Shown: piece by piece, positions 1 to 12,100 of the stretch
Numbering within the stretch: position 1 is the stretch's first letter
Layout of the letters: every line of letters begins with the position of its first letter
From: Gyrodactylus bullatarudis
Lineage: Eukaryota > Platyhelminthes > Monogenea > Gyrodactylidea > Gyrodactylidae
Reading direction: 5' to 3'
NCBI GenBank assembly: GCA_012064415.1
Contig: SSNU01000279.1
Coordinates: forward strand, 186,001-250,000
Length of the DNA: 64,000 bases
Made by a program: the position numbers and the translations under genes
Notes under the pieces: model-generated
Database searches by the model: none
Told to the model about the DNA's origin: nothing
Seen by the model: only the letters and a program-made list of their open reading frames with translations

Positions 1-13
1 ATGAAAATCTTAG

Positions 14-3000
14 TGTATGCTGCAAATAACTGGAAATTGGAAACTTATCAAGGCTGGTTTGAAAAAGATGGATACCAAACTATTCTGTAGGATAGCCAAT
101 GTTTGTGGTAAAAATTCTGTCACAAATCGTATCATCAAAGATGAAAATCTCTTCAAAATTGCCGATAGAATTTTCCATGAGAACGATGTTAAAACTGGCC
201 TATCGATGAAGTTCATTGAAAGACATCCAACTCCAAAGTATATCGACGATGGCGTTAAAGATGTAAGCTGTCCGTTAAATTTTTTTGAGAATCAAATTAT
301 CAACACATTAGACTCATAATTTTAGGGTATTAAATAGTAGAAGCATTTGATTTGATTGATAAATTATTTATAGGAAGAATGTTCAATATGCAAATTGGTA
401 ATTGAAACTGTTTATCAATACCTGGAAGACAATAAAAACATTGATAAAATTGAAGAAGCCTTGGATGCTGTTTGTAGTCTATTACCTGGAAAGTACAGTG
501 ATAAATGTCAGAAATTCGTGCAAGTTCATATCAAAGTTTTGATTGATGTTATTGAGAAAAAGCTACCGCCCCAGTTGGCCTGTGAAAAGTTGAATCTCTG
601 TCAAAGGACTGTTAAGAAGCCTAGCTACAAGAATGTTCTATGCCAAGAATGTGATCTAATCATAGAATATATTTATTCAAAGTTATCTGATGATAAAACT
701 CAGGAGGAAATTCGCAAAGTTCTCGACCACGTTTGCTACCCTCTGCCAAATTCGTACAAAGATAAGGTAATCAATTTTGAGACCATCTTCAATTGAAAAT
801 TTGGTTCAGTTGACTTGAAATGTTCCTTCTAACCATTTCATACTTTGAATAGCTTGAATAAAGATCAATTTTAAACTACTGTAATTAGACTGAATGTAAA
901 TTTGGTTGATATGAAGTTGGGAATTTATGATTTTCACAGGAATCTCGATGTTTTAATAAAAAGTTTGAATGCTAAAGATTTTTTGCAATCCTACTCATGT
1001 TGCCCACTTTTACCAGTTGAAAAAAAAATTATTTCTAATGAAAAATATGGCGATTATTCAAATTTCAAATTTTTTTCAATCATCGAAACTTGATTGATTT
1101 TAAAATCGTGAAAATCGAATTTCAGTTCCCAAACGATAGTGTGCATAAGATCAGATTTAGTTGGTTTCCTTGTCCAATCTTGATCCTGAAAAACTCTTTC
1201 GATCAGCCTCCCACTTTCGAATCAATAAAAATTTTCAGCTCAAAGTTCGAAAAAATGGGATTTTGGCGCCAAATGGGAATTTGAAAAATGACCATATTTT
1301 TCATAGGAATAATTTTTTCAGAATTTCTTTCTTCAAATGGTAAAAGTAGGCAAAATGAGTAGGATTTCAAAAAATTTTTAACCCTAGTACGAAATCTCGG
1401 GTTATTTTCACCCCGTTTGTATTGAATCCCTCATAAGAAAAATAAATTTTCTGAGGAGGGTAGAAAATCATTGATTCCCAACTTCATATCAATTAGCTTT
1501 ATTTACTGTTTATTCATATACTTTTACGGTCTCATCCCTATCAGTTTTGTCCAATAAGATAAGAGTAATAGTACAGTACAAGAGTTTACTTATGATTATA
1601 AAGTTTTGATAATCAAAAGAATGGAATAATAGACATAATCTTTCATCAGATTTAATTTAACTACCGTCAAAACGTTTGAATGACTATTTTAACTTATGGA
1701 AAATATTAACTTTCTTCAATTCTTCCAGTGTTTGCAGATAATCGATGATTATTCTGTTACTCTAATTCGCCTCCTAATCGAGGGAACCAGTCCACGGCAA
1801 ATTTGTGAAGTAAATCTCAGTTTTTACTAAATTTTCCTCTAAAGGTACTCAAGTTTTGTCCAGCCTTTGCTTTATGCCCAAAGAATGATTTCAATTTTAT
1901 CTGTTCATCCTCTTTCCATGCTAAAATCTGCAATGCCCAGGCAAATTGTTCCGGGAAAAAATGGAGACGTCGATTTCTCTCAATATCTGAGCAACACTCT
2001 GACCCTTGTCATTTAGGAAAAACTGACGAAATTTGCAAGGATGAAGAGAAAATTGCGAAATGCAACTTTGAAAAGAACTGCATCCAAAGTTACTACAAGA
2101 AATGGCAGGAATATATCCAACGTAACTTTTTCCTTTAGTCTTTATATGAGATTTCTTTTCTAGAGAGCATCTATCAAAATGATTCTTGTATTATCTGTAT
2201 GGAAATGACAAGAAAAATACAAAGTCTACGCACCATCTTTGTTAATGAGGAGGAGAGCGTTCAAATTAACTGCTCAATTTACCCAGAAGGTCTTGAAAGA
2301 AATGCTGTAAGTCAAAATTGCTTGATGAAATTAATTAATAATGTGTATACTTGCGAGTAGTCAAGTGGATAAATAAATTTAATTAGTTAAATATTCACAT
2401 ATGCTTACATATACGTCCGAATGACCCATGGAGATATTCATCATTGGTTATTTTTATAATAAGATTTTTATAAGAGAAATATATATTTCGCCAGGTCTTA
2501 TCAATATCTAATCCTGGTTTGATTAAATAATATTTACTAAGTTTTTAATGAATAAATAGTTAATGAAAAATAGTAAAATTGATTTACAAAACTTCCAATT
2601 GATGAAAAACCAAAAAACTTCTCCATTCTTGATTTTGGCGTTGATATGATTCTTGATTTGTTTAAGTATAGAGAAGAAAAATTAAAAATCAATTGGGCCA
2701 AGGTAACTGCAAGTCATGAAGATGGTTCTTTTGGAATAAAAGAAAGACTGAAGGAAAATGGATATCCAGATAACTTTGTTCGAAAATACATTGAGAAGGC
2801 TTTAGAAGAAGAAGCTAACCAACAAGAAACTCAAAATGAACAGAGTGAATCGAATGTTCAAATTCATGTCAGACTAACATTCAAGGGAGATGGACATAGC
2901 CATGAAAACTGAACACACTTGTGAATGAAAATTATAATGGCATACAATTGAAGGTTGTATTCAGAACAACAAGTTTGATAAAATTTCAACTTATAGACAG

Positions 3001-6000
3001 GTTAGAACCAAAAGAACAATCAAATCTCATTTACTGCTTCGAAGCTACCTGTGGCGCTAAATACATTGGACGGACCAAAAGAAGACTTGCAATTAGAATA
3101 CACGAGCATCTCAACAAGAATAGTTCTTCAATCAAAAAACATTTGGATAGATGCAGTTGTGAGGCAAATGAAGAAAATTTCAAAATTTTATTTAAATGCC
3201 CAAACGACAATCTAACAGAACTTAAAATAAGAGCAAAGTTCTTCATAATGGGAGAGGACTCTAACCTATGTATCCAAAAGAACCATCTTCATGACTTGCA
3301 GTTACCTTGGCCCAATTGATTTTTAATTTTTCTTCTCTATACTTAAACAAATCAAGAATCATATCAACGCCAAAATCAAGAATGGAGAAGTTTTTTGGTT
3401 TTTCATCAATTGGAAGTTTTGTAAATCAATTTTACTATTTTTCATTAACTATTTATTCATTAAAAACTTAGTAAATATTATTTAATCAAACCAGGATTAG
3501 ATATTGATAAGACCTGGCGAAATATATATTTCTCTTATAAAAATAACCTAAATAAATGAAAATTTTTTTGAGGATTTTAGAATTCCACAAGCTTCAATAT
3601 TATTCAAGTTTAAAATGAGTTTCTTCGATCCCTTACTACCGATTTGATATAAACACTTTTAAAACCTTACTTTTGTTGTAATAGTGTGAATCTGTCAAAA
3701 CGTATAAGCAGAATAATCCGAATATGATTACCTCTACTCTGGAAGATCAACAGAAAATATGCTTGGTGAGTCTATTTCTTTTTGCTCTCTGACAGAATTA
3801 ACCTCATTCAATGATGGTTATCATATCAGAAAAATACTTTTATTCCAGGGTCTTAAGCTTTGCGAATATTCAACACAAAACTCGATTGACATCTTCTGGA
3901 ATGGCAATTGTCAAAAGGGACCAAATCATTGGTGCGAGTCTGTTGAAACTGCGCTCAGTTGTAGTACTTCTGCTTACTATTATTGTCTTAATAATGTCTG
4001 GAATAATCAACCGTCATCAAAGGGTTTATGCCGTGCTGGACCAAGTTATTTCTGTAAGGACCATGAAACTGCAACTCAATGTGATGCCTACCACTATTGT
4101 ATGAATTTGCCAAAGGTAAGTTCATTCTCAATTCACGCACTGGTTACTAACCATAAGGGTAACACAAAATTTTATCTATTGTCTATGAATACGCTGTTTA
4201 CGGTTTGACAGTTATTTCAATGCAATTATTTTTAGTTATCGATCAAAAATTAGGTCCTTTTTGATCCAAAATTTAGATATCTTTAAAAGTATAGCAGATA
4301 CAGTTCAGACGATTTCATATTTGAATTCTATGAATATGATTACTTTTCATTTATAACCACAGGAAATAGGTCTTCAAAAAAACAACTTTCTTTGAATTTG
4401 CATAACATGTGTTCATAGAATGATAGGACTGAGGTTATTCCAAGGGATTAACAGATTCCTATCGAATGGGTGGTAAACCAAGTATTTTCTAAGGCTTAAA
4501 TGAAAAACAATGGGTTACTAAAATGATACGCGATAGAAATAACTCAGTGAGACTTGAAGGATTAATCAAAACTTTAAACTCTTCTCATTTCCCACAAATT
4601 TTTCTCAACCCGGATTTTAGTAATAATTTGACTTTCGTTGATGTCTATTATAAAAAGAGTATGATATCAAATCAATAAACCTGTGATCTTTTTTACAAGA
4701 AACTAACCTCAGAAAATTGCATGAAAGGACCATCCTATTGGTGTCAAAGATTTGAGAATGCCCTTGAATGTGGCGGAATCGGGTACTGTCGTTCAAAAAA
4801 TCATTTATTCATGAGAGAGTTGAATAAATCAGAGATCAACTGTGATCATTTATCCGATGATGTTGTTTGTGCCAGAGAAAATTACAGTAGAATATGTAAT
4901 AAGAAAAATCATTGTGACAAGATCAAATCTTCCTGTCAAAGTGGCCCTGGAAACTTTTGCAAAGATGAGGAGACAGCCAGATTCTGTAACATGCACGATT
5001 GGTGCACGAAGAAGGGCTATTTCACTCATGTTGGGGATAAATATATCCCAGGCTTCTTGCGTGAAGATAAACCCAAGATCAAACCTGTCGAATGCTTCTG
5101 GGGTGCTGCTTACTGGTGCAAAGACTGGGAAAAGCCCAACTCTATTGCAGAGTAAGTTTTTATCAACTTGTTTATCGGAAATAATGCTTTTCTGTTGTTA
5201 CATTCATGTTCAACCTATGTTAATGTGCAATACCTCATAAGGTAGAAAGATTCTTTGTAGGTTTGAAAACTTTTTCAGATAAATTTTTTTGTACTTTTAA
5301 GTGGCTCCAAAAGTTCCAAAGAGTTGAACTACATTATCCCATTATTGTCTGGTATGATTTTGTTAGTCTCGTTTCTATATCTGTTGACATAGGATGTTAA
5401 TCCATTAAAACACCTTTATCAACATGAAAATATGTTAAAAACATAGGTAAGTGGACACAAAAATTTAATTCGTACAAAAATAATAAAATACAAGCTATAT
5501 TAAGCAGTTTAATTATGATTATGTTTATTCTGTATTTCACTAATGTTTTCCCACTCAAAAAATTTATTAACAACTAGCTGATCCGAACCCGCTACGCAGT
5601 GTTTCTTAAAATTCGAAACTTTTGTTTTTGTATGAAGACGAAGAAATTGAAGCTTATATTGGATCAATGAGAAGCAAGCTTACGTGTTAAAAATAAAGCC
5701 ATCTGATTGGTCAGCCACTTTTTTCGGTTCTGATCGAGATTACGACACAACTAAGGCCAAATCTAGAAATATTTTTCACTAAGAACATGGTCCGTGGGGT
5801 AATCTATAACTGGTTTAAATTTTATACAAATTGGTCGGGTAGTTTAGATATCCATAGGCTCACAAAATCAACTCTTATTTTTTAATAATATAGATAAGAA
5901 GAAAAAAATGTATTCAATTCTTTATTTTACAGGAAATGTGGTCAATCATTTGTTGAAAGTTGTCGAAAGCGTATTTCCGAATTTCAATCAGGAGACTGTT

Positions 6001-6328
6001 CAGCTGGTGATCATGTTAGATGTGCGAATTACGTTATGGCCAAATCTTGCAACAGTATCGATTATTGTACTGAAAAAGGATTAATCAAAATCTCTGTAAG
6101 TTTGATTAGTTTTCATTTTATAATTCCTATATGAAAATATAGGAATAGAATCATAAAAATCGGTATGATATTGCAAAATTATTATTAGATGAAATTTCAT
6201 TCTAGACCGAGGTTGAAAACCAAAAATACTGCGACCAAGGTCCAGCAGTCTGGTGTCAATCAATGAAGAATCAACTACTCTGCAATAAAGTGGAGTATTG
6301 TAAAAATTTGGAACATGACGTTCTCTAA
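14..6328 (+). CDS. Prosaposin-like protein with many saposin-A modules (3' part of gene)
   Basis: Ten exons, the gene beginning left of the window: 14-262, 374-766, 1729-1809, 1845-2121, 2164-2306, 3685-3765, 3849-4115, 4700-5151, 5933-6095, 6206-6328 (stop TAA). They sum to 2,229 nt (742 residues) with consistent phases. Three saposin-B units are visible (CxxC, single C, then C...C), e.g. CSICKLVIETVYQ at exon 2 and CIICMEM split between exons 5 and 6. The second half is mostly saposin-A modules of the GPxxWC...A..C....C type: KGPNHWCESVETALSC, AGPSYFCKDHETATQC, KGPSYWCQRFENALEC, SGPGNFCKDEETARFC, QGPAVWCQS. I count nine or ten SapA-like modules, some degenerate, against two in vertebrate prosaposin. 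Saposins are secreted or lysosomal lipid-binding cofactors; SapA modules are thought to act in sorting and processing. The signal peptide lies outside the window. Confidence 0.85.
2446..3548 (+). mobile_element. Penelope-like retroelement fragment with inverted arms
   Basis: Two near-identical arms of about 280 bp, 2446-2735 and 3274-3548, lie in opposite orientation around a unique centre. Between and partly inside them are two reading frames on the + strand (see the separate entry) matching the C-terminus of Penelope-type reverse transcriptase plus a GIY-YIG nuclease. The right arm repeats, inverted, the sequence that encodes the first part of the fragment, so the copy looks 5'-truncated with an inverted duplication of its own end, a layout often seen for Penelope-like elements. 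It sits in intron 2307-3684 of the prosaposin-like gene, between the two halves of one saposin-B domain. Confidence 0.75.
2646..3319 (+). pseudogene. Penelope RT C-terminus plus GIY-YIG endonuclease, frameshifted
   Basis: The first frame (2646-2912) contains RLKENGYPDNFVRKYIEKAL, typical of the thumb/C-terminal region of Penelope reverse transcriptases. The second frame (about 2921-3319) contains VVFRTTSLIKF, then IYCFEATCGAKYIGRTKRRL and RIHEHL, i.e. the GIY-YIG core with its conserved arginine and the usual linker before it. The frames differ by one register, so a frameshift separates the domains. The catalytic RT palm is absent. The copy cannot encode an active element. Confidence 0.8.
5572..5905 (+). 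repeat. Dispersed repeat, copy 1 (retroelement-tail type)
   Basis: Begins AACTAGCTGATCCGAACCCG and ends near ACAAAATCAACTC followed by an AT-rich tail. A diverged second copy spans about 6945-7655, interrupted by a SINE. Shared blocks include GCTACGCAG, TGATTGGTCAG, GATCGAGATTAC, AAGAACATGGTCCGT and CATAGxCTCACAAAATCA. The order and AT tail resemble non-LTR retrotransposon 3' ends, but no coding sequence is present and the family is not identified. Confidence 0.55.
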
Positions 6329-9133
6329 AAATCCCTTGAAAAAATCATAAATCTAAAGTTAACTAAACGATTTTCTTGATACCAATCATTGATTTATAAA
6401 TCCGTACTTTTTGCTAAATATATTTATTTCAAAATTATTTCTATCTTTGAATTCTTCTAACGATGAAAAGTACAACTCAACAATATTACAACCTATTTTT
6501 AAGACCTTGACTATAAATTGTAAATTTTTGCAAATTATTCTATCTGAAACTAGCCAATATGGAGTTGAGAATATTTGATTTTTACAAAAAATTTAATTTT
6601 TTCATAAAAGTTTGATAAAAATAATTTTTAAATCTTGACAATGTGATCTGCTCTTACCAATTAACCCTAGTTCTGGTATACACCCGCAATCTAAAAGCGA
6701 TTAAATTTAAGGGGTTCAGATGAATTCCCTAAAAAAATTCTTTGAGAAATGTTTTAGAAATCAACTGGGGTTGCAAAAACCCCTATTTCCAGAACTACAG
6801 GGTTAAAGAAATAAAATCTGGAAAAAATTATTCCAAAAAATGTGGGTATTCTTAAATTTTGAATTAGCGACAAATTTCCATTTTTCGAACTAGTCAAGAT
6901 CCTATAAACTGAGCGGATCTTGGAAAATTTTAATGATAACTATCAGATCCAAGCACGCTACGCAGAAATAGTTATATCACACATTGATAAGAAACTTATT
7001 AATAAGCAACATGTAGAAATTATAGTGATTTTAGAAAATTAACCTACTAGCAAAGTGTGGTCACTGGTAATTACTATATCCATATGAACTCTAACTTGAT
7101 GGAGATTGACGAATCCTAATAAGGACGAAACGCGTCTACATCTGCCAACGTGAGTTGAATATTATTTGACTCTCTTATGGAATTGACACTTGCTTATCCG
7201 AATTTCTAACATCTAGGTGTGAGAAGACAATCTCCATCAAGTTAGAGTTCATATGGATATAGTAATTACCAGTGACCACACTTTGCTAGTAGGTTAATTG
7301 TCTAAAAACTTATTAATACGCTGGAATACGCAAAGATCTTGGCTCTATCATCCTAAGATAACTTTTATCGAGTAATGATACGATGTTTTTCTATGAAGAC
7401 AATGATTGACCAAGAAATTGAAACTTTGATTGGACCAACAAGAAGCAAACTAAAGTGTTAACATGTAAAAACGACAAAAATGAAGCCATTTGATTGGTCA
7501 GTCACATTTTCGATTTTGATCGAGATTACTGCTTATCCAATGGCAAACCTAGAAATGTTTTCGCTAAGAACATGGTCCGTTGGGTAATCTATCATATCTA
7601 TCTGACGTCCATAGACTCACAAAATCATCTTTTATTTTTTAATAGTAAGATCGGGTTTCTTGTATAATTATGATCCTGAAAAACTTCATTTGACCATCCT
7701 CTGACTTTTAAAACAATAAAAATTTCAAGCTCTAATTTCGAACGAAAGGGAATTTATGTACAGTTACTATGGAATTGCTTCAGAATTTATCATTTTACAA
7801 GCAAATTTTTGTGGACACCCTTAAGAAAAAGATGTCAATATTTGGTAGCACTGGCTTAAGAATTTACGACTCTTTGAATCCTTTTTCTATAAGCCTCGAT
7901 AAGTACTTCCCATCGCTTTTGAGGAACTTTTGACCATTTTTCTGTGTCCACGTCTGTACACTCTACAGAATATTAATTAAACTTGAACTAGCCAATAAAA
8001 TTAAAAAAACTTCGCTTTTTTTAAATTGCCACGCAATATTATTTGATAAAGAAATGGATATTTGAAATTGGGTTTCAAGACTAAAATAATTTTGTCTTAA
8101 CTTAGTAGAGCAATGATAAGGTGAAAATATGGTTAAAAATAAGGAGTAAACATTCACATGGAAATGGGTGTTTCCTTGAATATTATTCACCATATTTACT
8201 TTTCTTGTCTAACCGTGATCATGAAAAATAACTTTTAAACACTGGGCAAACTTCAAAAGAATTAAAAATCTACCTTAAACATGTTCGAGTCCTTGATGAA
8301 ATAATTAAGGTTCTTGTAACGGTCATAAATCGAGAGCAACTCCAAAAGTAGCATTAGATGTGGATATTTTACAAAAGAGAGAAGATATAAATAGAGAAGA
8401 GTTTATTATTCAGAAAAAAGGGAATCTCTCTAGGTTGGTCGCATTCTTCTATCAGACTGGTTCCTCCTCCAGATAATTCATAAGAGAAAAAAATGGATTC
8501 AGGCCTCTTTTGATTTGATGATCTGATCCAAAATAGAAGCTGGAAAAGTGATTGTAAAAATTTATTAAAATAAAATATGTAGTTACAGAATAATATACTC
8601 ATAATAATTAGATATAATAATAAACCCACAAGATGTAATGTGTCTTGGGACGAGAACCCATTACAGAGTTATATTCCGTGTATAAAGAGAAATTTTCGGA
8701 AGAGGGAGAGGGGGTTACTTTTTCAAATTCACAAAAATAATTATACTGCTTATAAATAAATTAGCTTTTAATGTAAAAATAACTGAGGGATTCTTTTTAA
8801 CTCTTGAATATATTCTATTATTGGAATGGAATAAATGACATTGGTTTTGTGAATGAATGGTTGTAAAATTTCCGCCAATTAACGATGAGTATGGAAGTAA
8901 GGTTACTTTGATTTTCATTCTTCAATATTTTAATTTCTTCTTAGAAAAGAAAACTTTTCTATGAGAAAAAAATGACTAATTACAAATCATAGTGGTGGTT
9001 GTGTTTTTCTTTTCAAGGGAATAACTGGAAATGGATGGAGTTAGAGTTTTTCATTGAAATATTTTTAGAGCAACAAATATCACTAATTAATTTATTTGTG
9101 TTAAACAACCACTTGTATTTTTTGGGTGGAAAA
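6329..9133. other. Intergenic region between convergent genes, repeat-filled
   Basis: Lies between the stop codons of the prosaposin-like gene (+) and the RhoGEF (-). It holds the second copy of the 5.6 kb repeat (about 6945-7655) with a SINE foldback inserted in it, and AT-rich pieces of another dispersed repeat (about 7660-7760 and 8195-8260) whose marker is a block similar to TGATCxTGAAAAAxT. No reading frame here shows a recognisable protein. Confidence 0.6.
7011..7309 (+). repeat. Hammerhead-SINE family, decayed foldback copy
   Basis: The left arm 7011-7108 and right arm 7229-7309 are inverted copies (CTCCATCAAGTTAGAGTTCA, CCACACTTTGCTAGTAGG). The centre keeps AAGGACGAAACGCGTC (about 7121-7136), the 3' half of the ribozyme core seen intact at 21770, but the CTGACGA box is deleted. 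The sequence after it (GTGAGTTGAATATTATTTGA...) matches the SINE body at 58.68-58.85 kb. The copy is inserted in the older dispersed repeat of about 6945-7655. Confidence 0.7.
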
Positions 9134-12100
9134 TTAAAACAAACTCTTTTTCTTTTTGGCCAGATGACTCGGAGGCTGGAGTTTATCACAAGGTGGCTTT
9201 GTTCCTCCTGCCATGGTCTGAAATAATAAAATCATTTGTTAGTTTAGACATCAAGATTGTCTTAATCATGGCCAATTAAAAGATCCAAACCCAGTCTCAT
9301 CAAGATTGGCTCAAGTGCAGAAATGAATAAACATGAATCGAGGAATCATTTTGTGCATGGAATTTTCGTTATTTATCAAATAAAGAGAATAACTGTGAAT
9401 TTTATCAATTAAAACAAAAGAAAGAAGTTTCTCACTTTCGACTAGAGGAAAATTTTTAAAAATTTTATTTCTGAAGATTCTATCGAAATTATTGTGGATA
9501 AGCGTGTAAAATTGATCTCAGTGTTGGCATGTGTTGAATAAAAATTGAAACTCGAATGTTAGAGCCCTTTACCCATTGGACAAATAAAAAGGGATATTTT
9601 CAGAGTAAATGACATTTTCACGTACAATGAGATAGGTGTAGACATGTATGAAATTCTAAAAGTTGTTCTTTCCAAGATTGTTTTTGAGAAAAAATCTTTT
9701 TGGGAGGTATCATTCAAGAAAAAAACACCTCGAGATAGCTCAGTTCGTTTTAATTTTTCCTACTTATACGTTTCTGCCACAATCTCAGGGACAAAGCGTA
9801 AACTTGAGAGAACCGTAAACTGGACTGTATACTTTTTCTGGATATGATAGAAACCTGTTATCTCATAAACCCATTACGAGGAATCATTGAACAAATTTCT
9901 CCAGCAAAACTCATGCCAATAAAATTGACTAAAATCGCTTAGAAATTAATCTTCTATCTATGCACTATCCAAAAAATCATATTATGCTTCTGTAATAGGA
10001 TGAACAAAATTATAGAAATTTTTTGATTAGAAAATATTTTTGTTTTATTTTTTTGATTTTAACTTTTAACTTAACTGATTTGAAGCTAAAAGGTTTATGG
10101 TTTATTAAAAATTAAATTTCTCTTATTTTTCATGAACATAAAAGTTGTAATAGGTCAATTATCAAAATATTGTTTATCTTAATACAGAAGGATTAAAATA
10201 TGTTTTGGAGAGAAATTTGATGATGTCAAGATTAATTTTATCTTATCGATAGGCGATTTTAGTAATTTTGGAAAATTTCCTATGATTCTATAGATAACCC
10301 CAAGAGTTTGAAAGTTTGTAATGATATAAATACTGAAACTTTTGAAAATATTGTAAACTTTTAGGTGTATAACCAATTGGAAGAAGCCAATAAAGTTTGG
10401 AATAGAAATTGGAAGAAAAGTTGTGTAAATTTTCACAATACATTAAATCAGTATGTTGATCGTATAATCAATAATTAAAGATTCTTATTGTTGTTTCTTA
10501 CTTTATCATAGGATGACATTGATTTCGTCTACGATCAAGAGTTTATTAAATTAAAGATGTATGTACTCTCGATAATTGAATGGAGAATGCAGTCGACGAA
10601 TTAAATTAGACTTGAAGACCACTGTCTAATCTGTACTCAGTAACATACAGCTATTCTCGAAAAATTTGGGAATTCATGATTTTTACTAAAGTCTCATTTT
10701 TTCATCAAGGTATCGAAATTTTTGAAAATTTTTTTCGTAACTGATTCAAAATGTACACTTTTAATGATTTGAGAAAAAAAGATTGTGAAAAAAAGTTTAT
10801 TTTTGGAAAATTTTAAAGATATTTTAAAATTCGAGATGGCGCGATTTTTTAATTTTTTTAAGCTTTGAGTTGAAAATTTTTGTTGATTTCAAGGTCTGAA
10901 AGGAATCAAACATTACTTTTCATAATAATCATTAAACAAAGAAAATATTTACTCTCATTCATTTTTTTGAAAAAACACACCATTCACGTGCGAAAGTCTA
11001 CTTCCTATTTTTCGATCATTTTTACTGCTGGGAAATTGATAAACTTGGGTGATCCAAGATCATTTCAAAATGACGGGTTTTTTCAAAAAAATGGATAAGA
11101 GTAATTATTTTCTTTGTCTAATGATGATCATGAAAAGTAACGTTTGATTCCTCTCAGACCTTGAAATAAACAAAAATGCGATTTTTAATAAAAATCATGA
11201 ATTTCCAAATTCACCAAGAATAGCTTTATATTCTGTTTAAACCATAGTTTTGATATATTATATATTTAAATATATATATTCAACTATTACTAATACTAAA
11301 TTCAGTTAATAAGGATTAGAGCACTGCTTTCTTCTTATGGATTTTTCTAACTCGCAGATGTGTCTTCAATTCCTATAGATAAATTAAAAATATAAATGTT
11401 ACAATAAATGCGGAAACTCCCCTCAGTGTATATGTTACCGTGAGTTTGGGAAATCAGTGAGTGTTGGTAATTCACTAGTGTATGTTGGTAATCAGTGTAT
11501 CTTTAGTGAATCTAGCTAATAAGCCCTTATTACCCAAACTCACTGAGAAGGTCAGTGAATTGTAGGAAGTGTTTGTCTGAGGGATTGATTTTCAAAGAAA
11601 AATTTTTAAAATGCAAAGATGATTCAATAAGTTCAAGCCCTGAATACGAAATTCTATTTATACTACAAATACAAATTTCATACACCTTTTTATATTTTGA
11701 TTCCCATTGGCTTTCTTAAGGGTATTGTCACTTTTTCCATGAATTTACTTCAATCGAAACATAATCGGTTTAAAAATGGACGTCAAAGAATGGCGATTAA
11801 AATTCGAAAAATATCTAGAAGAAATAAAATCTACCAAATTATCATCTCTATTGTCAAAATTAGAAATAGACACCATGATCGACCGGATATTGCTTCTCAA
11901 AAGCAACTCATGCTCCAAAGTTCCACAGGATTTTAAGCTTCTTAAGAAGTACGACTATTTAGAAGAAGAGGGAAAGAGATTTCTTATTGAACCAAGAAGT
12001 CTCGATTCAAACAAGGTAATCAGATATGCTGCTCAAGAAGACGTTTTTCGATATTCTTTATGAGGTCCATCTTAAAACTGGACACGGTGGCCGAGATCGC

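Noticed and set aside
8369..8629. Small - strand membrane protein
   Set aside because: The apparent frame follows AT-rich composition; no homology, splice context or codon bias to support it.
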